Positions 8,922-19,474 of a stretch of 64,000 nucleotides of DNA are shown here, piece by piece. Made by a program: the position numbers and the translations under genes. How positions within the stretch are numbered: the first letter of the stretch is position 1; every line of letters starts with the position of its first letter. The stretch covers positions 30,516,692 to 30,580,691 of the forward strand of contig CM051458.1 of the NCBI GenBank assembly GCA_028274465.1. The letters are read 5' to 3'. This stretch comes from Plantago ovata. Lineage: Eukaryota > Streptophyta > Magnoliopsida > Lamiales > Plantaginaceae. The notes beneath the pieces are model-generated. The model did no database searches, was not told the DNA's origin, and worked only from the letters and a program-made list of their open reading frames with translations.

Positions 8922-11900
8922 AAGCAATGCCAGGTGGTTTTATCAGATTTGGTTCTTGTCTCTAAGTCTTACCAATGGCAGTTCTTCTTACTGAAACCTC
9001 AAGATTCAACCATCTCCCAGCAATATTTCTTGGGAGGGATTCTTCCCTTTGTTTTCTTTGTACCTTGAGTTCAATCCATGTGAACATTTGGTTCAAAATG
9101 GCTGTAGGAAAGAACTCATTTACCAGCAAATCTTCCAGCTTTAATATCCAACAACCATGAATGTTTCTGATCACATTCTGAGTGGTTTCATCATTGCTGG
9201 TCTTTGTATATTCGATGTCGAAGCCAATAGTAATGCTGACCAGCCTCTTTTCTTCCTGTCTTTGCCTTCTTCTTCTTGATTTAGCATTGTCTTGATCTCT
9301 TGCTGAAGAGTCAGACGAGAAATGCTTTGACTGGCCAGACGGAGTCAAGGCTGTTAAAGGTCTAGCTCTTATGGCTTGAGCTATTGTCTGATTGTCATCA
9401 TCTTCATTCAGATTTTGATGACTTCCAGTGTGGCAAAAATCTTGAGTTTCAGCAGCAGTTTTTCTCTTTCTGGTACTTGCTGAATTCAACTCAGATTCTG
9501 CTTGGCTTTTAGAACTTTGCTCTCTTTCAGCAAGCGGTTCTATGGGCAGTGGCTCATCAACAGCAGGAGGCATTTGGTTTCTTTTTCTGGTACTTTTCTT
9601 TTCCCCCTTAGACATGGATTACAACATCGGAGTGATGTGCAGAGAATAGAACTCATTGCAATTTTCAGCAAGAGTGCTTAAGCTGTTATACTTCATGATG
9701 ATTTGTTGCTGATCAGAAGTCATTTTTGACAACTCTTTTTGAATGCTCACCATGTTCTCTTCATGTCGTTTTTCTGTTGCGGCCTTATCATCCATGAAAG
9801 TCTGAGCCTTCACGAGAGCGGTCTTTGCTAGTTTGAGTGCTTGACTTACATCTTCTTCATAGCTTTTGTGATAAAGACTGATGTCTTTCTGAGCTATTGT
9901 CAAAGTAGTAGTGCGTCTCAGCACTGTAGCCAATATTTTTCCAAAATCAAGCGGGCTCTCAGCAAGCAATGCCTCATCTTCTGCTTTGCAGGCATCATGG
10001 ACTTTCTTCAGTGCCAAAATTATAGGAGTAAACTCCTCAACTCTTGGGAACGGCACTAGTTGTGGTGTCAAGGAATGAACTTTCAGTTCTGAAGCAAACT
10101 GATCATCCTTTATCAGCAATTCTCCTCTTAGACCATCGTCTAAATCATTTATGTAATCAGGAGGAGGAAATTGAACCACTTTTGGGTCTCTTTTTGATTG
10201 TTCATCCTCATTTGCTGATAAGTCGTCGTCATCCTCAGATTCATCAAGGTCAGCAACCTTGGAACCTAAGTCAGCAGCTTAATTCCTTTTTGTTGAGTGG
10301 TTGCTGATGGCAACACTTCAGACTCAACAACTGGAGTTTCACCAGTAGTTAGTTTTAATTGAGTAGTTGCTGAGGGCAACGTTTGAGACTCAATGACTGG
10401 AGTTTCGCCAGTAGTTAGTTTTAATTGAGTTTGAGACTCAATTACTGGAGTTTCGCTAGTAGTAAATGAAAGGGAGGGGACTTCCTTTGGTCTTACTCCT
10501 GAAGATTGACCAATTTCTAGATCCTGCGTATGCCTTGCATGGATCAAGAGATTGTTCTGTAGAGCGCGTTGGTAATCTTCATCCTGTTCATCATCATCAT
10601 CAAGGTTTTCAGCAGTAACCTTGGCATCAGAAATTGGACTCTTGCCATTTTTCAAGGCAGCCCTTTTTCTGGCATATTCCTCTTCAGTATCAGCACCTTG
10701 TACAGGTGCTTGATTTTCAGCAGCAGCAGGAGGAGGTTGAGATTCATGCTGAGGTTGTGGTTGTTCAGCTTGCTGATTTTCTTGTTGAACATTTTCAGCA
10801 ACTGTCAACTTTAAGCCTGCAGCATCAGGACTTGGACCTTGATTGTCATCATCATCGTCTTTCTTGTCCTTGGAATCTTTCCCTTCATCATCACTTGGAT
10901 CAGCGGGAATGTTCTCATCTTCTTCCTCTTCATCATCATCTGTCAGAATTACTAGCTCAAGGTGCTTGTACAAAGCAACACTTGTCACTTCCTCTTCCTC
11001 ATTGATTTTGTGGGGATCAGCCACCACAGGTACAAATGAACCTTTGAGCATCACAGCTTGTTCAGCTGGAGAGGCACTCTTGAATTTGGCCTTCATATTC
11101 TCTCTGATTTGAGCAATCAGATTCGAGCTCATTTGCTGAGAATATGTCATTTCTTCAGGGAGGATGGAGTGAACAAATGTCTCGAGCTTCAGCAGAGAAG
11201 ATCTCTTTTTCTCATTAGATAGATGAAGATGGAGATCAGAGAAATCCATTCGCCTATATCTTTGCCAGTTGCTGACGGACTTAGCAACTCTTGACAAAGT
11301 GGTTCTTTTGAAGTTCAAGTACAGTTCCTCAGAACTTACTTGTTGATCTTCAGCGATGATTACCACTTCAGTGGTCTTCTTTTGAGCCTGAAAAAGAACA
11401 TTATTTAGATCAGGATAGGTTTGGATAATTGCTTTAGAGTTCAAAGCTGAAACATGAATTACCTGCTGAGATTCAGCAAGCTCATGTTGTACAATTTCCA
11501 TTCCTTGAGGAGCTTGAGTAGCATCCTCCATTTGTTCATCCTGAAATAAATTTGAGTTAGATACAAGTACTAAGCTGTAAAACTTAGTTTTATTACCAAA
11601 ATCATTAACTACCTGCTGAGCAGGGAGTGTTGGTTCTGGTGCAGAGGCTTCAGCAACCATCTGACTTGCATCTTGAGAAGTCTGTAGAGATAATATTATA
11701 TTAGCAAAATAATAAGTTTCAGAATTTGAAGTTTTACTGATGGTTGAATTAACTACCTGCTGAAGAAGGACATGTTGTGGCTCAGTCCTTTCAGCATTAA
11801 CAGTTGCTTCATCTTCTTTGACTGTTTCTTCAGCAGACTTCTTGTTTTGCTCTGTTTGAGAAAGCTGTGCGGTTTCAGCAATCTCCCTTGTCTCTGAAAT

Positions 11901-12057
11901 GACAAGTTGAGCAGAAGCATCTTGACCTTTAAGCTCACTTCTTGTCATGAAGACATCAATGGATTTGTTGGATGATTCTTCAATCTCCAACTCCATTTGT
12001 TGGCTTATAGCTTCCAGTACAAGCTGGACTTTGTCGATTGATGTCTTGGGTGAACTT
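8922..12057 (-). pseudogene. SIRE ORF3 of M1, C-terminal part
   Basis: Long minus-strand coding-like stretches (about 12057-10266, 10179-9619, 9615-8962) of the ORF3 that follows pol in SIRE elements. They show runs of Asp/Glu, repeats of TTGETPVIES-type peptides at about 10290-10470, and a basic Lys/Arg-rich C-terminal part. The closest copy in the window is 62731-64000. No clear signal peptide or fusion-like hydrophobic segment is visible, so the env-like name is positional. The 5' part lies beyond the TR-GAG insertion at 19475-21247. Broken, several breaks. Confidence 0.75.
11388..11756 (-). other. Three intron-like spacers alternating with micro-exon-like units
   Basis: On the minus strand three segments of 75, 72 and 75 bases (11682-11756, 11541-11612, 11388-11462) each begin GTAGTTAATG or a close variant after CAGCAG and end in a pyrimidine-rich CAG. 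They alternate with units of 69 and 78 bases that also end in CAGCAG. All lengths are multiples of three and the stretch reads open throughout. This is either a set of phase-0 introns or an in-frame tandem repeat; I cannot decide. Confidence 0.5.
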
Positions 12058-13097
12058 GGGCCTGTAACGGTACCGGTTTGAAAACAAAAATAATTTCTTG
12101 AAAAGAAGATCAAAATAACTTTAATAGCAACGGTCGGCAATTAATGCCAAAATAATTTTTGACGCTAATAAAAATGAACAATAACCAACGACAACTCAAG
12201 TTCAAAAGAAGGACGAATGAAGACAGTAAAAGTTTATCTCCTTATTTTACAAAAGAAACCCAAGACACCCCAGACCCTTCTCTCAGTCGCTGGCATCCTA
12301 GTCACGCACATCCTCAGCAGCATCTGGAAGGAAGGAATTTTGAAAACAAAAGAGTGTGAGATAAAGGATCTCAGTGAGGTTCTAATTTTAAAACAGAAAG
12401 TAAACAATTTTGAAATCAAAATCCTTTTCAGAAAGCAAACAAACAGAACAGGTCACATATAACAGAATATCAGAACAGACAAGTTGTAGACCGTTGGTGC
12501 AGCCCGCCTTATTGCTCCTACTCCCAGAATGCCCTTATAACTCCCTCCAGAGGGTGCACAACTCCGGACAGAAACAGAAACCCCCGTGTACTTTGGGGAA
12601 ACAGATCCTACGACCCTAATAGACCTCAGTGACTTCTGCCTCGCGCCTAAAAGGGAATAGACTAGGCCACGATCAAGCAAACCCGATAGTCCTCTACTAC
12701 CCAAGCCTACCTAACCATAACCTAATCGACCGGTCACACAGAAACAGATCAGAACAGAACAAACAGATACAGATAGTTAACACCGAGAGGTGTTCCTGCA
12801 GAAAAGTCAGTCCAGAACAGAGTAGTAATAACAGAAATGCAAAAAGTCATACTTAGGACTTATACTTTTACGCGGAAGCATACAGTAAACAGTATATAGT
12901 AATAGTACAAGTTGTCACATAACCTTCCAGTTTTTCACAAATAATAGGTTTAGGGGTGAACACTCACCTTAACTTGCGAGCAAAGACCTTCAACGAGTAA
13001 CGAGCTTTTACGGGTTAACGAACAAAGGAGAACCTAACAAGAAAGTACTAAACATACTTTAGAAGTCGAACGGACGGAAGGAAAAAGGTTGAAAAAG

Positions 13098-13172
13098 AAA
13101 TGGTAAGGACGAGGTTCGAACTCGGGACCTCTAAGTTAGTCAAGCATGAACCTAACCAACTAGGCTAGCAAG
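13098..13172 (-). other. tRNA-derived block with A and B boxes in LTR
   Basis: On the minus strand TAGCCTAGTTGG (13157-13168) matches the Pol III A box, and GAGTTCGAACCTC (13111-13123) matches the B box with a good T-arm hairpin. The spacing fits a tRNA, but the acceptor and anticodon stems are poor, so it is a tRNA-like relic, not a tRNA gene. Confidence 0.6.
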
Positions 13173-14229
13173 TCAAGTCAATACTAACTTACAAAAACAG
13201 AAACTAAGTTGAAACCTTTTCAGAAATACTCTTTCGATTTTCAGACTCTGGAAATTACCAAAATACCCTCAGTGGTAAATTACAAAAAGATCTTTTTCAA
13301 AAACAGAAATCACAAACAGTTTCTCCGAGTTTCAGAAATCAAACATAACACTTCATAAATCGAAACTTCGCTTAAACTGTCGGTCAACCTTGGTCAAACA
13401 TAAATTTGCAAAAAGATCCTTTAATTTTTCAGGAATTACAAAATAGTCCTCAAGTTCTCAAATCATTACCCAAACGTCCAAGTCAGTCTTTAGAATTCAA
13501 ACAGTCCAGAATTTGGTCACCAAATCGAATGGTTAAGGTCAAACAGTCAACATACAACAACACAACAATCCTAAGTCCGAGTTCGAATTCGGTTCGAGGT
13601 CAGAGAATGCTAGGGGTAAAATGGTAAATTCAATCCAAGGGTAAAAACGCAGATCCAGTCAGGGGTAAAATGGTCAACCACAAGATACAAACTAAAAATC
13701 GAAAGGAAAGAACGAGAACGAGAGCAAAACCGTTACCTACGTCCTAACCGGAAGGGAGCAAACTGCAAATCAAACGAAAACGGAGGAATTAAAAGGAAAC
13801 CATTCACGATTTGAATCCGAACGCATCAGAACTGAGCCGAACGGAGACTTACCGGAGCTAATCGGAACGGCGAGCGATCGGAACCGATCGACGGCGGCAA
13901 CAGACAGACGGAAACAGCGGCGCGGCACGCGGAACGGCGGATCGATCGGGCGCGATCGATCGAACAGAACAGAGGCGGGACTCGACGCGGCGGACGGAAG
14001 GTAAGACGGCGGCGATTGGACGGGACCGGAACGGCGGCGGCGCGGCACGCGGAACGGCGCGGCGCGAAACAGCGGACAGAGGGACGGAGCGCGAACGGAT
14101 CGGTTCGATCGACAACACCGCGGCGGCGGCGGCAAATCGCGGCGGCGGCGGCGACAGGAGGCGACGGTGATGATGGATGTTGATGATAGAGTGAGATGAT
14201 GGAGTCGGTGATGGAGCCTGATGGAGGGA

Positions 14230-14410
14230 GGCGGGTGAGAGAGAGAGAGGCAGAGAACTCTTTCTTTTTGTTTTGTGGGTGGCGTGGAGTAGAGGAGAAG
14301 GAGTGAGGGAGGAGTAAGTTAGGTTTAGGGTTAGGGATTAATGGGCCAGCTGGGAGCCTAGCGTAAAGGGCTACAAATTGGGCCAGAAATCACAACTAGC
14401 TTGGGCCATA
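14230..14410 (-). promoter_or_regulatory. Host-like promoter: site II elements, telo-box, CT patch
   Basis: In element sense (minus) come three GGCCCA sites (14402-14407, 14379-14384, 14342-14347), then AACCCTAAACC (about 14322-14335), then a CT-repeat patch (about 14235-14250). Site II plus telo-box is the known arrangement in promoters of plant ribosomal-protein and cell-cycle genes. The order and direction fit transcription into the element. The other LTR repeats it at 19100-19285. Confidence 0.55.
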
Positions 14411-14600
14411 AAACTATCAGATTGCTAGCTAGCCCCAAAACGGAACGAGACGAAACAATACTTTGCGAACTCTTCTAAAGTCGAATTCGATTGCGCGGGA
14501 AAGAAATTAATTAAATAGCTACCAAATAAATTAATTTATTCAGGTAGTTAATTAATTAAAAAAAAATAATAATAAAATAAAAAAAATACGGGGCGTTACA

Positions 14601-14617
14601 CTCTCACCCCCTTAAAA
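14601..14617 (-). other. Polypurine tract, TR-GAG element
   Basis: On the minus strand TTTTAAGGGGGTGAGAG runs directly into the 3' LTR start TGTAACGCCCC. Confidence 0.8.
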
Positions 14618-14882
14618 GAAGTTTCGTCCTCGAAACTTAACTAGCGTAGAACTAACGAACGTGGAACGGGTAAACGAAAGTCTTCAACTTCAAAAGCCGG
14701 GTCAACGAACACGTTCGCAAGCCAAAGGTTAAGAGAATTCGTAAATAACCTAAGGAAGTTAAAGCTTGCCTCTTCAACCAGATCGTCGAACTAATACTCC
14801 TCAACCAAAAGTCGGTAATTAAGCTTCAAGTGAATCTATCCTAGCGGAAGAAAAACAGTACGGTAACAGGAAAGAAAAAAAC

Positions 14883-16043
14883 TTAGAAGAAGTTTGTCCA
14901 CGTGAGCGTACCTTTAGCCACACTTGTCGAGGGTGTCTCACGTCCAACCATGCTAAAGACTCTTGGTTTGGCCTTCGCACTACTTCCTTGACTCCTTGAA
15001 GCGGTGCCTCCAGATCTTCCTTCTTCCATCAGGGAGTTGCGTCGCGGACAATCATTGATCTTATGCTCCTTGCTTCCACATGCCAGGCATACACCTTGCT
15101 TCCTCCAACAGTTCTTCTCCTCATGAGTTGCGCCTCCGCAGAAATTGCAATTTCTTCGAGGTGGTTGTTCAGCAATTTCGGCCACATAACGAGATCGACT
15201 TTTCTGCTCGGTGCGAGAATACTTGGATGGAGAACGACGATCCCTGCTACTTCTGTGATCAGAACTCCTCTTTCGAGACCGTCGGGGTTCATAGTTCTCG
15301 AGTTCTCCTAGACCACTCTCTACCTCAGCGGCTAACTCCACTGCTTTAATGTAGGTGGGCATGTCAGTCCCGAACAGGCTGTAGCGGATCTCTAAGTTCA
15401 GACCCTTCACAAAATGGCGCACCTTCTCCCTCTCGTCGTTTTGAAAGTGCGGCACGTACTTCAGCAGTCGAGTGAACTCGGAGTCATATTCGGCGACATT
15501 CATATTTCCTTGCACCAAGGCTTGGAACTCATCTCTCCTGTTCTCGCGAACTAGGCGAGGCACGAACTTATCCATGAACTCCTTCTCAAAGTTCTCCCAA
15601 GTGCGGGCAACTGCTGCTTGTCTCCACCTTGCATCTACGGTCCTCCACCAATTTCTTGCTGCTCCTTCAAACTGGAAGGCCGCGAGCTCAATCATCCTTT
15701 CATCCGGGTAGTGCAAGATCGAGAATAGATTCTCCATGCTCTCCAGCCAAAGCTCAGCTTTACGGGCATTGGGTGCCCCATCGAACCTGTCGGGATGGAA
15801 ACGAGCGAAACGTTCCGCAGCCTGATCGATCGTTTGAGTCGGTGGCGGTGGCGGCGGAGCTGGCTGAACAGGTGGTAGCTCAACGTTGCGTATGCTCTCA
15901 CTGAAGTTTCCCAAAGCTGCAATGATCCGCTCCACTTGGTCCTGATTGCCAGCATTGTTGTTGTTGCCATTGTTGTTGTGGTTGTCGTTGTCATTGGTGT
16001 TGCCATTGCCATTGCCGTTGCGGGTGGTGTTCCTTGGAGCCAT
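14883..16043 (-). CDS. gag: gag polyprotein of TR-GAG element
   Basis: A 386-residue gag for capsid and nucleocapsid of a gypsy/chromovirus-type element. An Asn/Gly-rich start (1-35) and a proline run (about 61-68) precede the retrotransposon gag core (about 75-240: FARFHPDRFDGAPNARKAEL and later NWWRTVDARW). A Ser/Arg-rich linker follows (about 253-290), then two CCHC knuckles, CNFCGGATHEEKNC (299-312) and CLACGSKEHKINDC (319-332). The last part resembles the region leading to protease in full elements, but nothing of the protease follows. The start MAPRNTTRN is the first ATG in frame, about 880 bp after the PBS. The frame is open throughout. It would need pol supplied in trans. Confidence 0.9.
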   Translation of the reverse strand: MAPRNTTRNGNGNGNTNDNDNHNNNGNNNNAGNQDQVERIIAALGNFSESIRNVELPPVQPAPPPPPPTQTIDQAAERFARFHPDRFDGAPNARKAELWLESMENLFSILHYPDERMIELAAFQFEGAARNWWRTVDARWRQAAVARTWENFEKEFMDKFVPRLVRENRRDEFQALVQGNMNVAEYDSEFTRLLKYVPHFQNDEREKVRHFVKGLNLEIRYSLFGTDMPTYIKAVELAAEVESGLGELENYEPRRSRKRSSDHRSSRDRRSPSKYSRTEQKSRSRYVAEIAEQPPRRNCNFCGGATHEEKNCWRKQGVCLACGSKEHKINDCPRRNSLMEEGRSGGTASRSQGSSAKAKPRVFSMVGRETPSTSVAKGTLTWTNFF

Positions 16044-16925
16044 CCTATCGTAATTAGTCTAAGGTCAGTAACGTAATTAACCATCTTGAGTGAGTCTATC
16101 TTCAGGCGTAAACGTATTCTAAGGCACTATCTTAAGTCATCCTAGTGAACGAGCAAGAGACGCGAAAAAGATAACCAAAAAAAATGCTAAGGTCAAAATC
16201 AACTTAGGGAGTCAAAAGGAAAAAAAAAAAAAAAAAAAAAACAACAACTAATCACTAAGTAAATCCTCGAGCGTGTCTAACCTAGCATACAAGGCAGACA
16301 TAAATTGAAAGAAAAGCAACGATAAGGCATAAATAACAAATTCATATGTTGCAAAAAAGGATCATAACATTAAGCATGCAATGAAAGTGTTCTCTCACAA
16401 AGTGATCAGTCATTTGATCTCGGTTAACATGAATCACTTAAACAGTCGGCCGCCTGCCAGTGATTTATGTCGACTTTGGTTAAACAATAGATTACTGTAT
16501 GACAGAATCAAGCAGGATCATGTATGAATTTCAACAAGTAAAATAGATGCATAAATGTTTAAACCCTAAAACACGCATTAAATGACATCATAGTAAGTAA
16601 ACATGCTTTTAAACAAATTCTCATGCATTTAGAAGAAACAGTGTTATCGCCTTAAGGAAAATGAACAAAACATCAATAGGAAGCTTGTGAACTTAGTAGG
16701 AGTTAAACAGAATGAACAGCAAGACAGTTTCGGAAGACGGAAGACAGTAGGACAGTTAAAAGACGAACATAACGGTTCAGAGTTAATGCGGAAGACCAAA
16801 CTTTAGAAGAGACAGAACGAAAAATACTCAATCTAATCCAGCGACTTGGACCCTCACACGCACCCCAAAGGCCAGAAGACCCTATCCTAGCAAGCTCGAG
16901 TTTGAACTCAAGCTCTGATACCAAC
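16044..16925 (-). other. Leader of TR-GAG element with PBS
   Basis: A long untranslated leader between 5' LTR and gag. The PBS TGGTATCAGAGC (tRNA-iMet) is at 16912-16923 on the minus strand, two bases from the LTR. A poly-A/T run lies at about 16220-16242. I see no other gene. Confidence 0.8.
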
Positions 16926-17961
16926 TGTAACGGTACCGGTTTGAAAACAAAAATAATTTCTTGAAAAGAAGATCAAAATAACTTTAATAGCAACGGTCGG
17001 CAATTAATGCCAAAATAATTTTTGACGCTAATAAAAATGAACAATAACCAACGACAACTCAAGTTCAAAAGAAGGACGAATGAAGACAGTAAAAGTTTAT
17101 CTCCTTATTTTACAAAAGAAACCCAAGACACCCCAGACCCTTCTCTCAGTCGCTGGCATCCTAGTCACGCACATCCTCAGCAGCATCTGGAAGGAAGGAA
17201 TTTTGAAAACAAAAGAGTGTGAGATAAAGGATCTCAGTGAGGTTCTAAATTTTAAAACAGAAAGTAAACAATTTTGAAATCAAAATCCTTTTCAGAAAGC
17301 AAACAAACAGAACAGGTCACATATAACAGAATATCAGAACAGACAAGTTGTAGACCGTTGGTGCAGCCCGCCTTATTGCTCCTACTCCCAGAATGCCCTT
17401 ATAACTCCCTCCAGAGGGTGCACAACTCCGGACAGAAACAGAAACCCCCGTGTACTTTGGGGAAACAGATCCTACGACCCTAATAGACCTCAGCGACTTC
17501 TGCCTCGCGCCTAAAAGGGAATAGACTAGGCCACGATCAAGCAAACCCGATAGCCCTCTACTACCCAAGCCTACCTAACCATAACCTAATCGACCGGTCA
17601 CACAGAAACAGATCAGAACAGAACAAACAGATACAGATAGTTAACACCGAGAGGTGTTCCTGCAGAAAAGTCAGTCCAGAACAGAGTAGTAATAACAGAA
17701 ATGCAAAAAGTCATACTTAGGACTTATACTTTTACGCGGAAGCATACAGTAAACAGTATATAGTAATAGTACAAGTTGTCACATAACCTTCCAGTTTTTC
17801 ACAAATAATAGGTTTAGGGGTGAACACTCACCTTAACTTGCGAGCAAAGACCTTCAACGAGTAACGAGCTTTTACGGGTTAACGAACAAAGGAGAACCTA
17901 ACAAGAAAGTACTAAACATACTTTAGAAGTCGAACGGACGGAAGGAAAAAGGTTGAAAAAG

Positions 17962-18034
17962 AAATGGTAAGGACGAGGTTCGAACTCGGGACCTCTAAGT
18001 TAGTCAAGCATGAACCTAACCAACTAGGCTAGCA
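17962..18034 (-). other. tRNA-derived block, second LTR copy
   Basis: A box TAGCCTAGTTGG at 18020-18031 and B box at 17975-17987 on the minus strand, unchanged from the other LTR. Confidence 0.6.
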
Positions 18035-19099
18035 AGTCAAGTCAATACTAACTTACAAAAACAGAAACTAAGTTGAAACCTTTTCAGAAATACTCTTTCG
18101 ATTTTCAGACTCTGGAAATTACCAAAATACCCTCAGTGGTAAATTACAAAAAGATCCTTTTCAAAAACAGAAATCACAAACAGTTTCTCCGAGTTTCAGA
18201 AATCAAACATAACACTTCATAAATCGAAACTTCGCTTAAACTGTCGGTCAACCTTGGTCAAACATAAATTTGCAAAAGATCCTTTAATTTTTCAGGAATT
18301 ACAAAATAGTCCTCAAGTTCTCAAATCATTACCCAAACGTCCAAGTCAGTCTTTAGAATTCAAACAGTCCAGAATTTGGTCACCAAATCGAATGGTTAAG
18401 GTCAAACAGTCAACATACAACAACACAACAATCCTAAGTCCGAGTTCGAATTCGGTTCGAGGTCAGAGAATGCTAGGGGTAAAATGGTAAATTCAATCCA
18501 AGGGTAAAAACGCAGATCCAGTCAGGGGTAAAACGGTCAACCACAAGATACAAACTAAAAATCGAAAGGAAAGAACGAGAACGAGAGCAAAACCGTTACC
18601 TACGTCCAAACCGGAAGGGAGCAAACTGCAAATCAAACGAAAACGGAGGAATTAAAAGGAAACCATTCACGATTTGAATCCGAACGCATCAGAACTGAGC
18701 CGAACGGAGACTTACCGGAGCTAATCGGAACGGCGAGCGATCGGAACCGATCGACGGCGGCAACAGACAGACGGAAACAGCGGCGCGGCACGCGGAACGG
18801 CGGATCGATCGGGCGCGATCGATCGAACAGAACAGAGGCGGGACTCGACGCGGCGGACGGAAGGTAAGACGGCGGCGATTGGACGGGACCGGAACGGCGG
18901 CGGCGCGGCACGCGGAACGGCGCGGCGCGAAACAGCGGACAGAGGGACGGAGCGCGAACGGATCGGTTCGATCGATTGGTTCGATCGACAACACCGCGGC
19001 GGCGGCGGCAAATCGCGGCGGCGGCGGCGACAGGAGGCGACGGTGATGATGGATGTTGATGATAGAGTGAGATGATGGAGTCGGTGATGGAGCCTGATG

Positions 19100-19285
19100 G
19101 AGGGAGGCGGGTGAGAGAGAGAGAGGCAGAGAACTCTTTCTTTTTGTTTTGTGGGTGGCGTGGAGTAGAGGAGAAGGAGTGAGGGAGGAGTAAGTTAGGT
19201 TTAGGGTTAGGGATTAATGGGCCAGCTGGGAGCCTAGCGAAAAGGGCTACAAATTGGGCCAGAAATCACAACTAGCTTGGGCCAT
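19100..19285 (-). promoter_or_regulatory. Host-like promoter block, 5' LTR copy
   Basis: GGCCCA sites (19278-19283, 19255-19260, 19218-19223), telo-box sequence (about 19200-19212) and CT patch (about 19112-19126) on the minus strand. In the 5' LTR this block would drive the element RNA. Confidence 0.55.
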
Positions 19286-19474
19286 AAAACTATCAGATTG
19301 CTAGCTAGCCCCAAAACGGAACGAGACGAAACAATACTTTGCGAACTCTTCTAAAGTCGAATTCGATTGCGCGGGAAAGAAATTAATTAAATAGCTACCA
19401 AATAAATTAATTTATTCAGGTAGTTAATTAATTAAAAAATAATAATAAAATAAAAAAAAATACGGGGCGTTACA

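Larger units (their letters stand above)
12063..14600 (-). repeat. 3' LTR of TR-GAG element
   Basis: On the plus strand TGTAACGG...GGCGTTACA, 2538 bp. It holds a tRNA-like block (13098-13172), a very GC-rich CGG/GATCG section (about 13856-14165), a promoter-like block (14230-14410) and an AT-rich end. Confidence 0.93.
12063..19474 (-). mobile_element. TR-GAG type gag-only LTR element
   Basis: A 7412-bp element with 2.5-kb LTRs (12063-14600, 16926-19474) and duplication GGGCC (12058-12062, 19475-19479). It lies in ORF3 of M1. Minus-strand order: 5' LTR, iMet PBS (16912-16923), gag, PPT (14601-14617), 3' LTR. It encodes only a gag with two zinc knuckles, of chromovirus (gypsy) type. The lack of pol with an open gag fits the plant TR-GAG class of non-autonomous elements. 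The LTRs are almost identical, so the insertion is young. Its one ORF looks whole. Confidence 0.92.
16926..19474 (-). repeat. 5' LTR of TR-GAG element
   Basis: 2549 bp, nearly identical to 12063-14600. The main length difference is an extra short GATCGATTGGTTC-type unit in the GC-rich section near 18970. The tRNA-like block is at about 17962-18034 and the promoter-like block at 19100-19285. Confidence 0.93.

Noticed and set aside
10569-11112. Ser-rich plus-strand frames opposite ORF3 (also 367-906)
   Set aside because: They are antisense shadows of the acidic GAT/GAA-rich ORF3 coding sequence.
9619-12057. True viral envelope gene
   Set aside because: No signal peptide, cleavage site or membrane segment is visible; the sequence is acidic then basic and hydrophilic, so env-like is only a positional label.
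13098-13172. A functional tRNA gene in the TR-GAG LTR
   Set aside because: The A and B boxes are good, but the acceptor and anticodon stems do not pair well, so only a tRNA-like relic is supported.
13770-14135. Arg/Ser/Pro-rich open frames on the minus strand (and the same at 18633-19011)
   Set aside because: They come from the GC-rich CGG/GATCG section of the TR-GAG LTR, change frame freely and have no protein-like composition.
14322-14335. Telomere-like TTTAGGGTTAGGG
   Set aside because: Only about two units within a promoter-like block, so read as a telo-box rather than an interstitial telomere array.
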